From: Acidobacteriota bacterium
Lineage (GTDB): Bacteria; Acidobacteriota; Terriglobia; UBA7540
Direction of reading: 5' to 3'
Length of the DNA stretch: 8,381 bases
Assembly: GCA_021827245.1 (NCBI GenBank)
Contig: JAKAWN010000302.1
Location: 1 to 8,381, forward strand
The notes under the pieces: generated by a model
The model's input: only the letters and a program-made list of their open reading frames with translations
Databases searched by the model: none
Told to the model about the DNA's origin: nothing
Part shown: in pieces, positions 1-7,600 of the stretch
Layout: each line of letters starts with the position of its first letter
Numbering within the stretch: the first letter of the stretch is position 1
Program-made: the position numbers and the translations under genes

Positions 1-1
1 C

Positions 2-262
2 GTTTCGGTCGCCGGCCGCATCAGCGGCGCCGATCTCCAGCCGAACTCGAGCGCGCCCGCGACGTTCAACTTCGACAGCCAAGACATCGGCAAGCCCCTG
101 AAGGGGCTGTCTCTGAAGGGCACCTCAGCGGCCAAACAACTTGCCGCGCTCGCCGGCGATGCCGACGTGAAGATGATCGCCCTGCGTAATATCGATCTGG
201 CGCAAGCCCTGCAAAACATCTATGCGATCAGCCTGCTGGCGATTGACATTCAGGTACGGTAA
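2..262 (+). CDS. C-terminal part of an unrecognised protein (5' end outside window)
   Basis: An open frame runs from the window edge to a TAA at 260-262 and gives the last 86 residues of a protein. The visible part starts VSVAGRISGADLQPNSS, has a glycine/lysine-rich middle (QDIGKPLKGLSLKGTS) and ends in a hydrophobic stretch (IYAISLLAIDIQVR). I do not recognise the family and see no catalytic motif. Codon choice is GC-rich at third positions over the whole stretch, which supports real coding. It converges with the minus-strand phage-like operon ending at 425. It may be a phage structural gene or a chromosomal gene next to the element; the visible part does not decide. Confidence 0.6.
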   Translation, partial: VSVAGRISGADLQPNSSAPATFNFDSQDIGKPLKGLSLKGTSAAKQLAALAGDADVKMIALRNIDLAQALQNIYAISLLAIDIQVR

Positions 263-424
263 ACGTGCCGTTCACGTCGAGGTGCGCCCCGTAGCACTAT
301 CTTCCATATTCCTGAACACCCATATGGGCCCACGCTCAGTTCCTTGCGCGCCAAGGCGGGTAGATACAAGCTGCGGAAATCCGGCAACTGCGCAGCCCGG
401 ATGGCATAATGCTTCCGAGCCAGT
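263..424. other. Convergent intergenic region
   Basis: These 162 bases lie between two converging stops. They hold the 10-bp palindrome CCCATATGGG (319-328) and a weak 5-bp hairpin CCTTG/CAAGG (342-356). Neither is followed by a T-run on either strand, so I cannot claim an intrinsic terminator. The open frames crossing the region are not convincing genes. Confidence 0.4.
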
Positions 425-1270
425 TCAGAGTTTTCTCCGAACGCTTGTCTGGGATTCCATCCAGACTTCGATGCCTGGGACGTTCGCGTTTAGTCCGAAG
501 CCGTTGACCCGTGCCTGGACGCGCTTGGGGTCCAGCACCAGGTACTCGCGCGGAACGGACTGGCATATGGCGCACTTCGGGTCGTCCGCTCGCTCGTGGC
601 CGCACTTAATGCGCCACTTGGGAACTTCGCGAAACCCGACGCCACGAACCTTCGGTGAGGTCGCCTGCGCGACCGGAGCTACGAGCACGATGGGCACAGA
701 TGGCACGGGTTCCGGTAAGGTTTCAACCTGCTCGACAGCGTGATTCAGAATCAAGGCGGCCGTTTCAGGGTCACCCTCGGCTTCACGCGCGGCGGCTTCG
801 GCAATCGCTTCCTCTTCAAGCTTTCGCTTGGCGGCATTCGCTTCCAATTCCCGGCGTTTGCGATCTTCGTCCTCCAGCTTCCGACGTAGTTCCCCAGCCT
901 CTCTGCGCAGCCGTTCTTCTTCGCGGCGCCGTGCCTCCTCCTTCTCGCGCTGGTACCGGCCGAGGCCCTGCTTGATTGAGCGCTCGCGCGCTTCGAGCGG
1001 GCCATCGAGCGTCGCTAACAACTGCGTGTTAGCCTTGTGACCTCGATGCCAGAAGTCGATGTACGGCCGGATCGCGCTTTCGAGGCGCGAGTGTAACTGG
1101 GCGATCACTTTTGCTTGCTCCGCGGCGGCCTGAAACTGCTCGTCGGTCGAGACCACGGTGAGCGTCTTTGTCTCCGCCAGCCTGGCCTGCACAAGGGCTG
1201 AAAGTTCCACCTTCAGCTCTTCCGCCACGGTGAGTTCAGGCGGGCTGATGAGTGTGATAGCAGTCTCCAT
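425..1270 (-). CDS. Phage-type coiled-coil protein with Cys/His-rich insert
   Basis: A 281-residue protein beginning METAITLISPPELT. Three parts are visible. The N-terminal helical region is about residues 10-105. A long, very charged Arg/Glu/Lys coiled coil spans about 106-165 (QREKEEARRREEER and onwards). After a Pro/Val-rich linker, the C-terminal domain (about 208-281) contains WRIKCGHE, PREYLVLD and NVPGIEVW. The pattern of a Trp, then 'P-x-EYL-x-D', then 'xPGhxV' is common in phage proteins encoded near recombination genes; no biochemical function is firmly known to me. Cys223, His225, Cys233 and Cys236 form a possible zinc-binding insert just before the EYL motif. The ATG at 1268-1270 is chosen because GGAGGT lies 8 bases upstream; a start at 1390 would overlap the exonuclease gene and lacks this signal. 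It is the last gene of the minus-strand operon, 88 bases after the exonuclease gene. Confidence 0.85.
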   Translation of the reverse strand: METAITLISPPELTVAEELKVELSALVQARLAETKTLTVVSTDEQFQAAAEQAKVIAQLHSRLESAIRPYIDFWHRGHKANTQLLATLDGPLEARERSIKQGLGRYQREKEEARRREEERLRREAGELRRKLEDEDRKRRELEANAAKRKLEEEAIAEAAAREAEGDPETAALILNHAVEQVETLPEPVPSVPIVLVAPVAQATSPKVRGVGFREVPKWRIKCGHERADDPKCAICQSVPREYLVLDPKRVQARVNGFGLNANVPGIEVWMESQTSVRRKL

Positions 1271-1278
1271 GGGCTGAT

Positions 1279-1284
1279 ACCTCC
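1279..1284 (-). promoter_or_regulatory. Shine-Dalgarno site for the coiled-coil gene
   Basis: Read on the minus strand this is GGAGGT, 8 bases before the ATG at 1268-1270. It decides this start over the longer open frame that begins at 1390. The 88-base gap to the upstream stop (1271-1358) shows no other clear signal. Confidence 0.8.
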
Positions 1285-1358
1285 AAAGATGTTTTCTTGT
1301 GAGTGGATTCGCTGAAGCACTACTACGAACGGGGCCTAGCATCGCTGGACCAGAGCTG

Positions 1359-2009
1359 CTACGCAACCTCGTCGAGGTCCGTCCGGGCACCCGTTTGAAT
1401 ATCCACGCCCTTATTTATCTTCCATGCCGTCACCACCAGCGCCGCGTGGAAGACGTCGAAATCGGCAAGGTCGCTATAGGCCGTGAGCTTGTATGACCCG
1501 TCGCGCCTCAGTTGCAAGACGCCACGGTCATACTTGAAGGGAGGCACCACCGGCTTTGGCAGCAGCAGTTCGTATCCAGCCGTTTGTAGGGAAAAGGCAG
1601 GGTAAAGCCGCTCGATGCACTTCAAGTCGATGATCCACAATTTCCCGGCCATTGTCCCTGTGCGGTCAATCGTCCCGCCACAGAGCATGCCGTTAATGCG
1701 GCCGACCAGCCGGTGTTCGATCAGTTGTGTCCGAAAGCCCGACTCGCGAATGAATTTTTCATAGCCCGCCAAGTATCCCTGAATCTCAGGGTCCACTGTC
1801 TCGAGGTCGAGGCAGCCTTCGTCGAGGTATTGTGTGGCTTTGTGAACGTATTCCCCAATGATGCGCTTACGGTCGACCACCTCGGGCGCGACCATCGTGT
1901 AATCAGCGGAAAGCCCGGCCGAGTGTAGTACTTGGGTGACGCTCGGCACGGGACGTCCCTGGACAAGATAGAGATGGCGCTCGGCGTCGAAAGTGAAATC
2001 AATGCCCAC
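1359..2009 (-). CDS. PD-(D/E)XK superfamily exonuclease (RecB/Cas4-like, phage type)
   Basis: A 216-residue protein with the motifs of RecB/Cas4-like PD-(D/E)XK nucleases. In order they are: N-terminal PSVTQVL (22-28), GEYVHKAT with His56, Glu98 in IEHRLVG, GGTID with Asp115, IIDLK with Asp128 and Lys130 (the D-x-K core), and QTAGY with Gln142 and Tyr146 (the Q-x3-Y motif). Asp115, Asp128 and Lys130 are the expected Mg-binding and catalytic residues. Such small nucleases in phages are expected to resect double-stranded DNA ends for single-strand annealing recombination. The start is a GTG at 2007-2009, needed to keep the PSVTQVL motif and preceded by GGAGGG at 7 bases. It begins 3 bases after the stop of the Gp3-like gene, so the two are almost certainly cotranscribed and probably translationally coupled. 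A Cas4 of CRISPR type is unlikely because there is no four-Cys Fe-S cluster and no cas neighbours. The exact substrate is inferred. Confidence 0.88.
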   Translation of the reverse strand: MGIDFTFDAERHLYLVQGRPVPSVTQVLHSAGLSADYTMVAPEVVDRKRIIGEYVHKATQYLDEGCLDLETVDPEIQGYLAGYEKFIRESGFRTQLIEHRLVGRINGMLCGGTIDRTGTMAGKLWIIDLKCIERLYPAFSLQTAGYELLLPKPVVPPFKYDRGVLQLRRDGSYKLTAYSDLADFDVFHAALVVTAWKINKGVDIQTGARTDLDEVA

Positions 2010-2012
2010 GGC

Positions 2013-3389
2013 TTAACCCTCCACGAAACCAGACAGGACGTAGTACTGGCGATCCTTGTCCAAGACCACCGCAACGCGCGCCTCGGCCTGATGCCCCTGA
2101 CGCCGGGCAATCTCCGGCATCAGTTCCGGGTCGTTGCAGTAGATCGTGCTCGTCGAGCCGTTTTGCCGCATCTTGAAAACCACGTACTCCACGCCATTGC
2201 CGCTGCGGTGGATCGTATTGCCCAAAGCATCTGGTTCGGATGGCCCGACAAGACCTCGCAGTGTGGCGAGCTTGGGCCGAGAGCCGTTGGCGGCTGCGTT
2301 GGGACTGGTGTTGACGGTTGGTGCAGGCTGCGCCATGCCCCCACCGCTTCCATTCGCAGGGCTCGGTGCATCCACGGCATTGCTGTGACTCTGGGCCGGC
2401 TCCGGCTTGCGCTGCGGTTCCCTGATTGGACCCTTGGGCGCACGCTTCATTCGATCGTTCGACGCTGCAAAAGCGGGCTTACGCCCCGGGTCACGAACGG
2501 CAGGAACAGAGGTGGCTCCGGCGGTTGCGTTGCATGGATTCGATGATTCACTTGTATCGGAGCCGTTCTCCAGTGGGGGGTAAAACTCGGCGGTAATTTC
2601 CGGCGCCTGATCGTCTTCGTCCTCCACCACTTCAATCGCCCGGTCGCCCCAGCCAAGCCGCCGCCGCGTCTCTCGAAACAGCCGGGCATTCCCCGTCAGG
2701 TTGGCGACCAGCTTCCCGATGTCCTCGCCGTCCACTTCCAGGCTCAGGGCCCAGATGGTGGTCGTTTTCTTCCGCTGCTCCTTGCGGTCGAAGTACGCCG
2801 TCTCCTCCGGGCGCACCACCAGCTTCGCTGTAATGCCAGCCAAGCGGCCGCCCGTGAAGGTCTGAATCTCTTCGAGGGCCGAGTGGATTTGGCGGATCGA
2901 ACGGTAAGAACTGGTGTGGATGCGGCAGATGCTCCCCAGGCGGGGAAAATCGGCCAGCACGAACCGCAGATCGCCGCTCGGCTTGCAGAGGCCAGCGACA
3001 AGCTCCGGACACTGGCTACCGCAGGGAGTCCACGGTTCGCCACTCGGGTGCGCCGGCGTGCGGCGCGTGGCGCGCGTCCCATCACCCCAGCATTTCCGCT
3101 CGATAGCCGTCCACCAGGCGTATGTGGTGGGAAAGACGTTGTCAATGTCGTCGTCGATCAGCATGATCTGGACCGCCCCACACTCACTGCCATAGTGCCG
3201 CATCAGTTCGGGGTCGGGTTCCCACTCCACCCCTTTGGGGGTCTTCTTTTTGTGCAGGAACACAAAGTGGTCAAGTTTACAGGGATAATTACGGTCGCCT
3301 TGCGGCGGCATGCCGATGGCAACCTTGGTGGAAACCGAAAGCCGCTGTACTGCGCGACCGTCCGGGTCGTGAGTCACTCCGATGATCAT
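2013..3389 (-). CDS. Gp3-like recombination directionality factor / metal-binding protein
   Basis: A 458-residue protein. The first ~250 residues resemble the large phage family related to phiC31 Gp3, the recombination directionality factor of serine integrases, often annotated 'hydrolase or metal-binding protein'. Visible features are KVAIGMPP then CKLDHFVFL (37-45), DPELMRHYG (59-67), and a four-cysteine set (Cys100, Cys123, Cys127, Cys135) with spacing C-x22-C-x3-C-x7-C, followed by GDLRFVLADFPRLGSICRIHTSSYRSI. Cysteine placement suggests zinc binding. Residues about 255-375 are acidic, then Pro/Ser/Asn/Gly-rich and probably disordered. The last ~80 residues (EYVVFKM to YYVLSGFVEG) look like a small folded beta-rich domain. 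Start: AAGGAG sits 9 bases before the ATG at 3387-3389 but only 3 before the ATG at 3393-3395, so the former is preferred. It is the first gene of the operon. No serine integrase is in the window, so a directionality role is family inference; a role in recombination with its exonuclease neighbour is equally possible. Confidence 0.72.
   Translation of the reverse strand: MIIGVTHDPDGRAVQRLSVSTKVAIGMPPQGDRNYPCKLDHFVFLHKKKTPKGVEWEPDPELMRHYGSECGAVQIMLIDDDIDNVFPTTYAWWTAIERKCWGDGTRATRRTPAHPSGEPWTPCGSQCPELVAGLCKPSGDLRFVLADFPRLGSICRIHTSSYRSIRQIHSALEEIQTFTGGRLAGITAKLVVRPEETAYFDRKEQRKKTTTIWALSLEVDGEDIGKLVANLTGNARLFRETRRRLGWGDRAIEVVEDEDDQAPEITAEFYPPLENGSDTSESSNPCNATAGATSVPAVRDPGRKPAFAASNDRMKRAPKGPIREPQRKPEPAQSHSNAVDAPSPANGSGGGMAQPAPTVNTSPNAAANGSRPKLATLRGLVGPSEPDALGNTIHRSGNGVEYVVFKMRQNGSTSTIYCNDPELMPEIARRQGHQAEARVAVVLDKDRQYYVLSGFVEG
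2017..2022 (-). promoter_or_regulatory. Shine-Dalgarno site selecting the GTG start of the exonuclease
   Basis: Read on the minus strand this is GGAGGG, 7 bases before the GTG at 2007-2009 and just inside the 3' end of the upstream gene. It supports the non-ATG start and coupling between the two genes. Confidence 0.8.
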
Positions 3390-3398
3390 AGACATTTG

Positions 3399-3404
3399 CT
3401 CCTT
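3399..3404 (-). promoter_or_regulatory. Shine-Dalgarno site for the Gp3-like gene
   Basis: Read on the minus strand this is AAGGAG. Spacing is 9 bases to the ATG at 3387-3389 and 3 bases to the ATG at 3393-3395, favouring the downstream start. Confidence 0.7.
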
Positions 3405-3453
3405 GGAACAAGAATTGGAAGGTAGGCGCACGTCGATAGAAGCAGTCCGGCGC

Positions 3454-3502
3454 CGATGTGAGGACATCGAGTTGGTCCCACCGGTGTGAGGCCGCACATC
3501 GG
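3454..3502. promoter_or_regulatory. Pair of related hairpins upstream of the phage-like operon (candidate operators)
   Basis: CGATGT-GAGG-ACATCG (3454-3469) is a perfect 6-bp inverted repeat. Eleven bases further, CCGGTGTG-AGGCCG-CACATCGG (3481-3502) is an 8-bp inverted repeat with one G/T mismatch. Both hairpins use the same half-site, CCGATGTG or its complement, so the arms also pair across the two (3453-3460 with 3495-3502). The pair lies about 65-115 bases upstream of the start of the Gp3-like gene, where a promoter and operator would be expected. A dimeric repressor site is one explanation; a leader RNA structure is another. I cannot point to a good -35/-10 pair. Confidence 0.4.
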
Positions 3503-3504
3503 CA

Positions 3505-4057
3505 GGATGCCCGCGTTGCGCAACTATTTGGAAAAGGGTCTCCGAAGGGGCAGGTGCAAGGGCGGGGGATCTCAGGGCGTGGGCATGAGAACAGATTTCA
3601 CGGTGCGCATGGGCGTTTGGTCTTCGGAATCTGGCAAGCTGGTGAGGCGTTCTCCCGGCAGGTCGGCTGCTTCCGTGGTCAGAATCGACAGGCCCTGTTC
3701 TGCGACTCGCTCCGCCGCCGAGAAAGGTCAGCCGATCACATTTCCCATAAAACCCACACTGCGTCCAACCGGTCGCTGTTCAGCGGAAGCGTCTGGAGCA
3801 TAACTTCCGAGTCGGCGACCATCCTGACAGAATTCATTTCCGGCATGTGTCGTTTGCCGACAGGCTGCGACCGGCATGGAATTGGAATCACGATTTTGGT
3901 GGAGTTTCGGAGGATCCGGCAAGAACTTTAGAGAACCAGGCAAAGGCCGGAAGTGAGAGCGGACTATACTTCACCTTTGGGCCAGCCAGAATTTCGGAGC
4001 GTCATCTGCGGCACCCGGAAGATCGCCCGCGGCGCGATTTTGAGGCTGACCCAAACG
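3505..4057. other. Stretch without a convincing gene between divergent operons
   Basis: About 550 bases separate the minus-strand phage-like operon from the plus-strand redox operon. Several open frames cross it, the longest plus-strand one being 3458-3931. None has a Shine-Dalgarno site or a recognisable protein motif. On the minus strand, one frame is open from 3943 down to 3572 except for a single TGA at 3728-3730, and its last part (ending LTSLPDSEDQTP and then KSVLMPTP) has protein-like composition. This may be a decayed gene remnant or chance. TATACT at 3965-3970 could be a -10 element but has no good -35. Confidence 0.35.
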
Positions 4058-5097
<1,040 letters not shown>

Positions 5098-5123
5098 AGT
5101 CAGCAGTTCTCGGGAGGAGCAGG

Positions 5124-5768
5124 ATGCGAATCGGCATTCTCGGTTCGGGGTTGATGGGCGGGAAGCTGGGAACGATCTTTGCGCGCGCCGGACATGAAGT
5201 GGTGTTCAGCTACGCGCGGAGCAACGACAAACTCAAGAGGCTGGTGCGCAACACTCAAGGCAATGCACGCGCTGGGACGCCGGGCGAGGCCGCAAAGGAA
5301 GCGGACGCGCTCCTCCTGGCCGTGCATTGGTCCCGAGTCGATGATGTGTTGAAGCAGGCGGGCGATCTGTCCGACAAGGTGATCGTGACCTGCTCACTGC
5401 CGATGGATGTCGGCAACACGAAACTCATCATGGGCACCACTACTTCGGGAGCCGAAGAACTCGCAAAGAAAGTTCCACAGGCTCATGTCGTCGCGGCTTT
5501 CCAAACCGTACCCAGCGAAGTGCTTTTCGGCGTGTACGAAACCAGGCGCAAGGCCACGCGACCGAGCCTGGTGTATTGCGGCGACGACCAGAGTGCCAAA
5601 GATGTGGCCGCGAAGCTGATCGATGATGCGGCCTTTGATCCAGTGGATGCCGGCCCTCTTCGGATTGCTCGCTATACGGAGCCATTCGCACTGCTGGTCG
5701 CCCATCTCGCCTACGAGGGGGAAGGCGGACCGGAACTGGCTTACCGGTTCGAGTGGTTCGGGAAATGA
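5124..5768 (+). CDS. NADP-binding oxidoreductase, F420-dependent NADP reductase-like
   Basis: A 214-residue protein of the COG2085-type dinucleotide-binding family related to F420-dependent NADP oxidoreductase and, more distantly, to pyrroline-5-carboxylate reductase. The N-terminal Rossmann motif GSGLMG gives G7-x-G9-x2-G12. SYAR (29-32) after the second strand places Arg32 to contact the NADP 2'-phosphate. Later family signatures are ADALLLAVHW (60-69), VVAAFQTVP (122-130) and DAGPLRIAR (175-183). It probably transfers hydride with NADPH on a small cytoplasmic substrate or cofactor. Use of F420 is not shown here, and many members outside F420-producing organisms carry the name only by similarity. 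GGGAGGAG at 5112-5119 supports the ATG. It is the second gene of the redox operon, 34 bases before the next. Confidence 0.85.
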   Translation: MRIGILGSGLMGGKLGTIFARAGHEVVFSYARSNDKLKRLVRNTQGNARAGTPGEAAKEADALLLAVHWSRVDDVLKQAGDLSDKVIVTCSLPMDVGNTKLIMGTTTSGAEELAKKVPQAHVVAAFQTVPSEVLFGVYETRRKATRPSLVYCGDDQSAKDVAAKLIDDAAFDPVDAGPLRIARYTEPFALLVAHLAYEGEGGPELAYRFEWFGK

Positions 5769-5788
5769 GCATCTCCAAATCATGTATG

Positions 5789-5794
5789 AAGGAG
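5789..5794 (+). promoter_or_regulatory. Shine-Dalgarno site for the CMD-like gene
   Basis: AAGGAG lies 8 bases before the ATG at 5803 but only 2 bases before the in-frame ATG at 5797. It favours the downstream start and a product beginning [10 protein letters not shown]. Confidence 0.7.
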
Positions 5795-5802
5795 TAATGA
5801 GT

Positions 5803-6123
5803 ATGAGTAACGAGCCTTCAGCGGCCAAAAAGATGATTGGTGACTTTTCGCCAAAGCTGGTCGAATTGACTGACCGCGTGCTTTTTGGCGATGTCTGGGA
5901 ACGCCCGGAACTTTCGAAACGTGATCGTAGTCTGGTTACAGTGGCTGCGCTGATTGCTTTGAATCGCACGGAACAGTTGCAGTTTCATCTCAAGAAGGCT
6001 TTGCAGAACGGGCTTAAGCAGGGGGAGTTGATCGAGGTCATCACGCACGTGGCGTTTTATTCAGGCTGGCCCAACGCAATGAGCGCTATCATGATCGCAA
6101 AGGAGGTATTCTCGAAGGCGTGA
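5803..6123 (+). CDS. Carboxymuconolactone decarboxylase (CMD) family protein
   Basis: A 106-residue protein with the compact helical CMD/AhpD-like fold. Recognisable parts are [15 protein letters not shown] (39-53), [16 protein letters not shown] (55-70) and [21 protein letters not shown] (in two overlapping blocks, 75-95). Glu57, His62 and His82 match conserved polar positions of the 4-carboxymuconolactone decarboxylase (PcaC-like) branch. The CxxC pair of AhpD-type peroxidase partners is absent, so a thiol peroxidase role is unlikely. No other protocatechuate-pathway gene is present, so the true substrate is unknown; such stand-alone members often sit in operons with aldo/keto reductases. 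Its TGA overlaps the GTG of the next gene, indicating coupled translation. Confidence 0.88.
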   Translation: MSNEPSAAKKMIGDFSPKLVELTDRVLFGDVWERPELSKRDRSLVTVAALIALNRTEQLQFHLKKALQNGLKQGELIEVITHVAFYSGWPNAMSAIMIAKEVFSKA

Positions 6124-7100
6124 AGACTAATGGCAAAATTGCGTCTCCGCGGCGGGCGGACAGGGTTGCGCGACCAAATGAACCCGACACGGCTAAGTTG
6201 GCCCGATGCATTGCTGCCTATGCCCCGCATGACGGTAGTTTCGAGCTACGCATCCCGGGTGTGCGCGCCATTCGATTTTCGCGAATCAATAAAGAGTGTG
6301 TGCATGCCCTCGGGCTACCCTCGCTGTGCATCGCCGCGCAAGGAACCAAGACCGTCATCGTAGGACAGGAGGTTTACGAATACGACGCATCGCGCATGAT
6401 CGTGTACTCTGTTGCCCTGCCGGTTGCCGCCCAGATCACGCAGGCGAGTTTCGCCGAGCCTTACCTCGCTCTCAAGCTGGACCTCGACCCCCTCAAGATC
6501 GGCGAGCTTGTTCTCAAGGTTTATCCGAAGGGTGTGCCTCCGGTCCAGGAAAGGAAAGCCGTTTACACCACTGTGGCCGACGCAAGCATCGTCAACGCCG
6601 CGACGAGATTAATGGAGTGTCTTGCGCAGCCGGGGGACGTTGAGCTCCTCGCCCCACTGGTGGTGGATGAAATTTTGATCCGGCTACTACGAAGCCCCAT
6701 GGGTGTTCGCGTGGCGCAAATGGGCTTTCGAGAGTCCAGCGTGCAACGAGTTGCGAAGGCGATTTCCTGGCTGCGCGCCAACTTCTCCCAACCCATGAAA
6801 GTCGAGGAGCTGGCTGACCTGGTGCACATGAGTGTTTCCTCTTTCCACGAGCACTTTAAGTCGGTCACTTCGATGAGCCCGCTGAATTACCAAAAGGCGC
6901 TGCGTCTCCAGGAGGCGAGGCGCCTCATGTTGTCCGCGATGATGGACGCGGGCAGCGCGAGTCAGCGCGTGGGATATCTGAGCGCTTCGCAGTTCAGCAG
7001 GGAATACAGCCGCTTCTTCGGGAGTGCGCCGGCCAGGGATATCACCAGATTGCGTCAAGAGACTCAACCTTGGTCCGAGCCGACTCGCACTGTGGATTGA
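6120..7100 (+). CDS. AraC-family transcriptional regulator with AraC_N domain
   Basis: A 326-residue regulator. Residues about 35-190 match the AraC_N type effector domain (Pfam AraC_N): [15 protein letters not shown] (41-55), [11 protein letters not shown] (67-77), [19 protein letters not shown] (84-102) and [12 protein letters not shown] (113-124). The C-terminal AraC DNA-binding domain has two helix-turn-helix units: about 228-250 ([20 protein letters not shown]) and about 279-302 ([18 protein letters not shown]), followed by FFGSAP. The start is a GTG whose last two bases belong to the TGA of the preceding gene (GTGA overlap, 6120-6123). AAAGGAGGT at 6099-6107 is 12 bases upstream, somewhat far. 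Being last in the operon suggests it controls the reductase genes and perhaps itself, probably as an activator responding to a small molecule. The ligand is unknown. Confidence 0.93.
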   Translation: MKTNGKIASPRRADRVARPNEPDTAKLARCIAAYAPHDGSFELRIPGVRAIRFSRINKECVHALGLPSLCIAAQGTKTVIVGQEVYEYDASRMIVYSVALPVAAQITQASFAEPYLALKLDLDPLKIGELVLKVYPKGVPPVQERKAVYTTVADASIVNAATRLMECLAQPGDVELLAPLVVDEILIRLLRSPMGVRVAQMGFRESSVQRVAKAISWLRANFSQPMKVEELADLVHMSVSSFHEHFKSVTSMSPLNYQKALRLQEARRLMLSAMMDAGSASQRVGYLSASQFSREYSRFFGSAPARDITRLRQETQPWSEPTRTVD

Positions 7101-7124
7101 GGATGCAAGAGATTCGGTGACGGA

Positions 7125-7421
7125 ATGACAGCAGTCGCCGGATGGGAGAACTTCCACGTGATCGTCGGGTCGTTTGCAGGCGCCCTGATCGGGTTGCCGT
7201 TTGTCGTCCTAACCCTCATTGCCGATCGGCCGGCCGCACAAGGTCAAGCGCGGGCCGGCGACGCGTTTGCCACTGGCGATTCCCTGCCATCAACGGTGCA
7301 AGGTTTACATATCGCGGTCCACTTGACGGTTAGTCGCGAAACCGCGGATGTGGCCTGCACTGTCATTTCTGACAGTTGTGCTTGGATGGCGGCGCACTCG
7401 GAAGTCATTGTGCAACTCTAG
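7125..7421 (+). pseudogene. Probably truncated membrane-protein gene
   Basis: The open frame codes for 98 residues. The first ~50 (GWENFHVIVGSFAGALIGLPFVVLTLIADR, written here as two adjoining parts GWENFHVIVG and SFAGALIGLPFVVLTLIADR, up to GDAFAT at 45-50) resemble the start of a family of uncharacterised multi-helix membrane proteins of roughly 200 residues, with the first transmembrane segment at about 13-33. After residue 50 the resemblance stops. There is no second hydrophobic helix, and the frame ends at the TAG at 7419-7421. I read this as a gene cut short near 7274 by a rearrangement, or frameshifted. The ribosome binding site is weak. The gene starts 24 bases after the AraC-family gene and could be cotranscribed. 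It might be expressed as a short membrane peptide, but truncation is more likely. Confidence 0.5.
7359..7376. repeat. Perfect 7-bp hairpin ACTGTCA-TTTC-TGACAGT
   Basis: A perfect 7-bp inverted repeat with a 4-base loop inside the non-homologous tail of the truncated membrane-protein frame. No T-run follows on either strand, so a classical intrinsic terminator is not supported. It could still stall transcription or bind a protein between two converging operons. Confidence 0.5.
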
Positions 7422-7442
7422 TGGAGCAGGTGCGCCGCCATC
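7385..7442. repeat. 13-bp perfect inverted repeat with 32-base spacer
   Basis: GATGGCGGCGCAC (7385-7397) is exactly complementary to GTGCGCCGCCATC (7430-7442). The spacer is 32 bases and contains the TAG of the truncated frame. The stem is very GC-rich. No T-run follows on either strand. It lies just where the plus-strand cassette gives way to the region downstream of ssb, so it may mark a rearrangement end, a recombination site or a structured RNA. Confidence 0.55.
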
Positions 7443-7600
7443 ACGAACGCCGCAAGACTCCGTTCCAACTGCCCCACAGAAAAACAAACGCGAAAAGAGA
7501 AGATGAAAACGGCGACGAACGGCCGGAACAGGAAAAGGCAACAAGCCAGGAGAGGGGGCTGAATCCATCACCAAAGTGGACATGGTCCCGAAACCCCGTT
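7443..7600. other. Purine-rich intergenic stretch downstream of ssb
   Basis: About 160 bases with a purine-rich plus strand (A/G-rich between about 7480 and 7560), pyrimidine-rich on the minus strand that follows ssb. On the minus strand a weak CGGC/GCCG stem is followed by TTTTC and further T-rich sequence, a poor intrinsic terminator at best. No gene is supported. Confidence 0.35.

Noticed and set aside
1359..2009. Cas4 of a CRISPR system
   Set aside because: No four-cysteine iron-sulfur motif, no other cas gene and no repeat array in the window.
1932..2546. Long plus-strand open frame (204 codons)
   Set aside because: It is antisense to the well-supported Gp3-like and exonuclease genes, has no Shine-Dalgarno site and gives a composition without family motifs.
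2883..3425. Plus-strand open frame of 180 codons
   Set aside because: Antisense shadow of the Gp3-like gene, whose four-Cys and other motifs are in the minus-strand frame.
3458..3931. Plus-strand open frame of 157 codons between the operons
   Set aside because: No ribosome binding site, no recognisable motif, overlaps another open frame (3486-3803), and the start falls inside the hairpin pair.
5394..5969. Minus-strand open frame of 191 codons
   Set aside because: Antisense to the NADP-binding oxidoreductase and CMD-like genes and without motifs of its own.
7359..7442. Intrinsic terminator or integron attC site
   Set aside because: The hairpins are not followed by a T-run on either strand. 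The core sequences expected of attC are absent, and there is no integron integrase.
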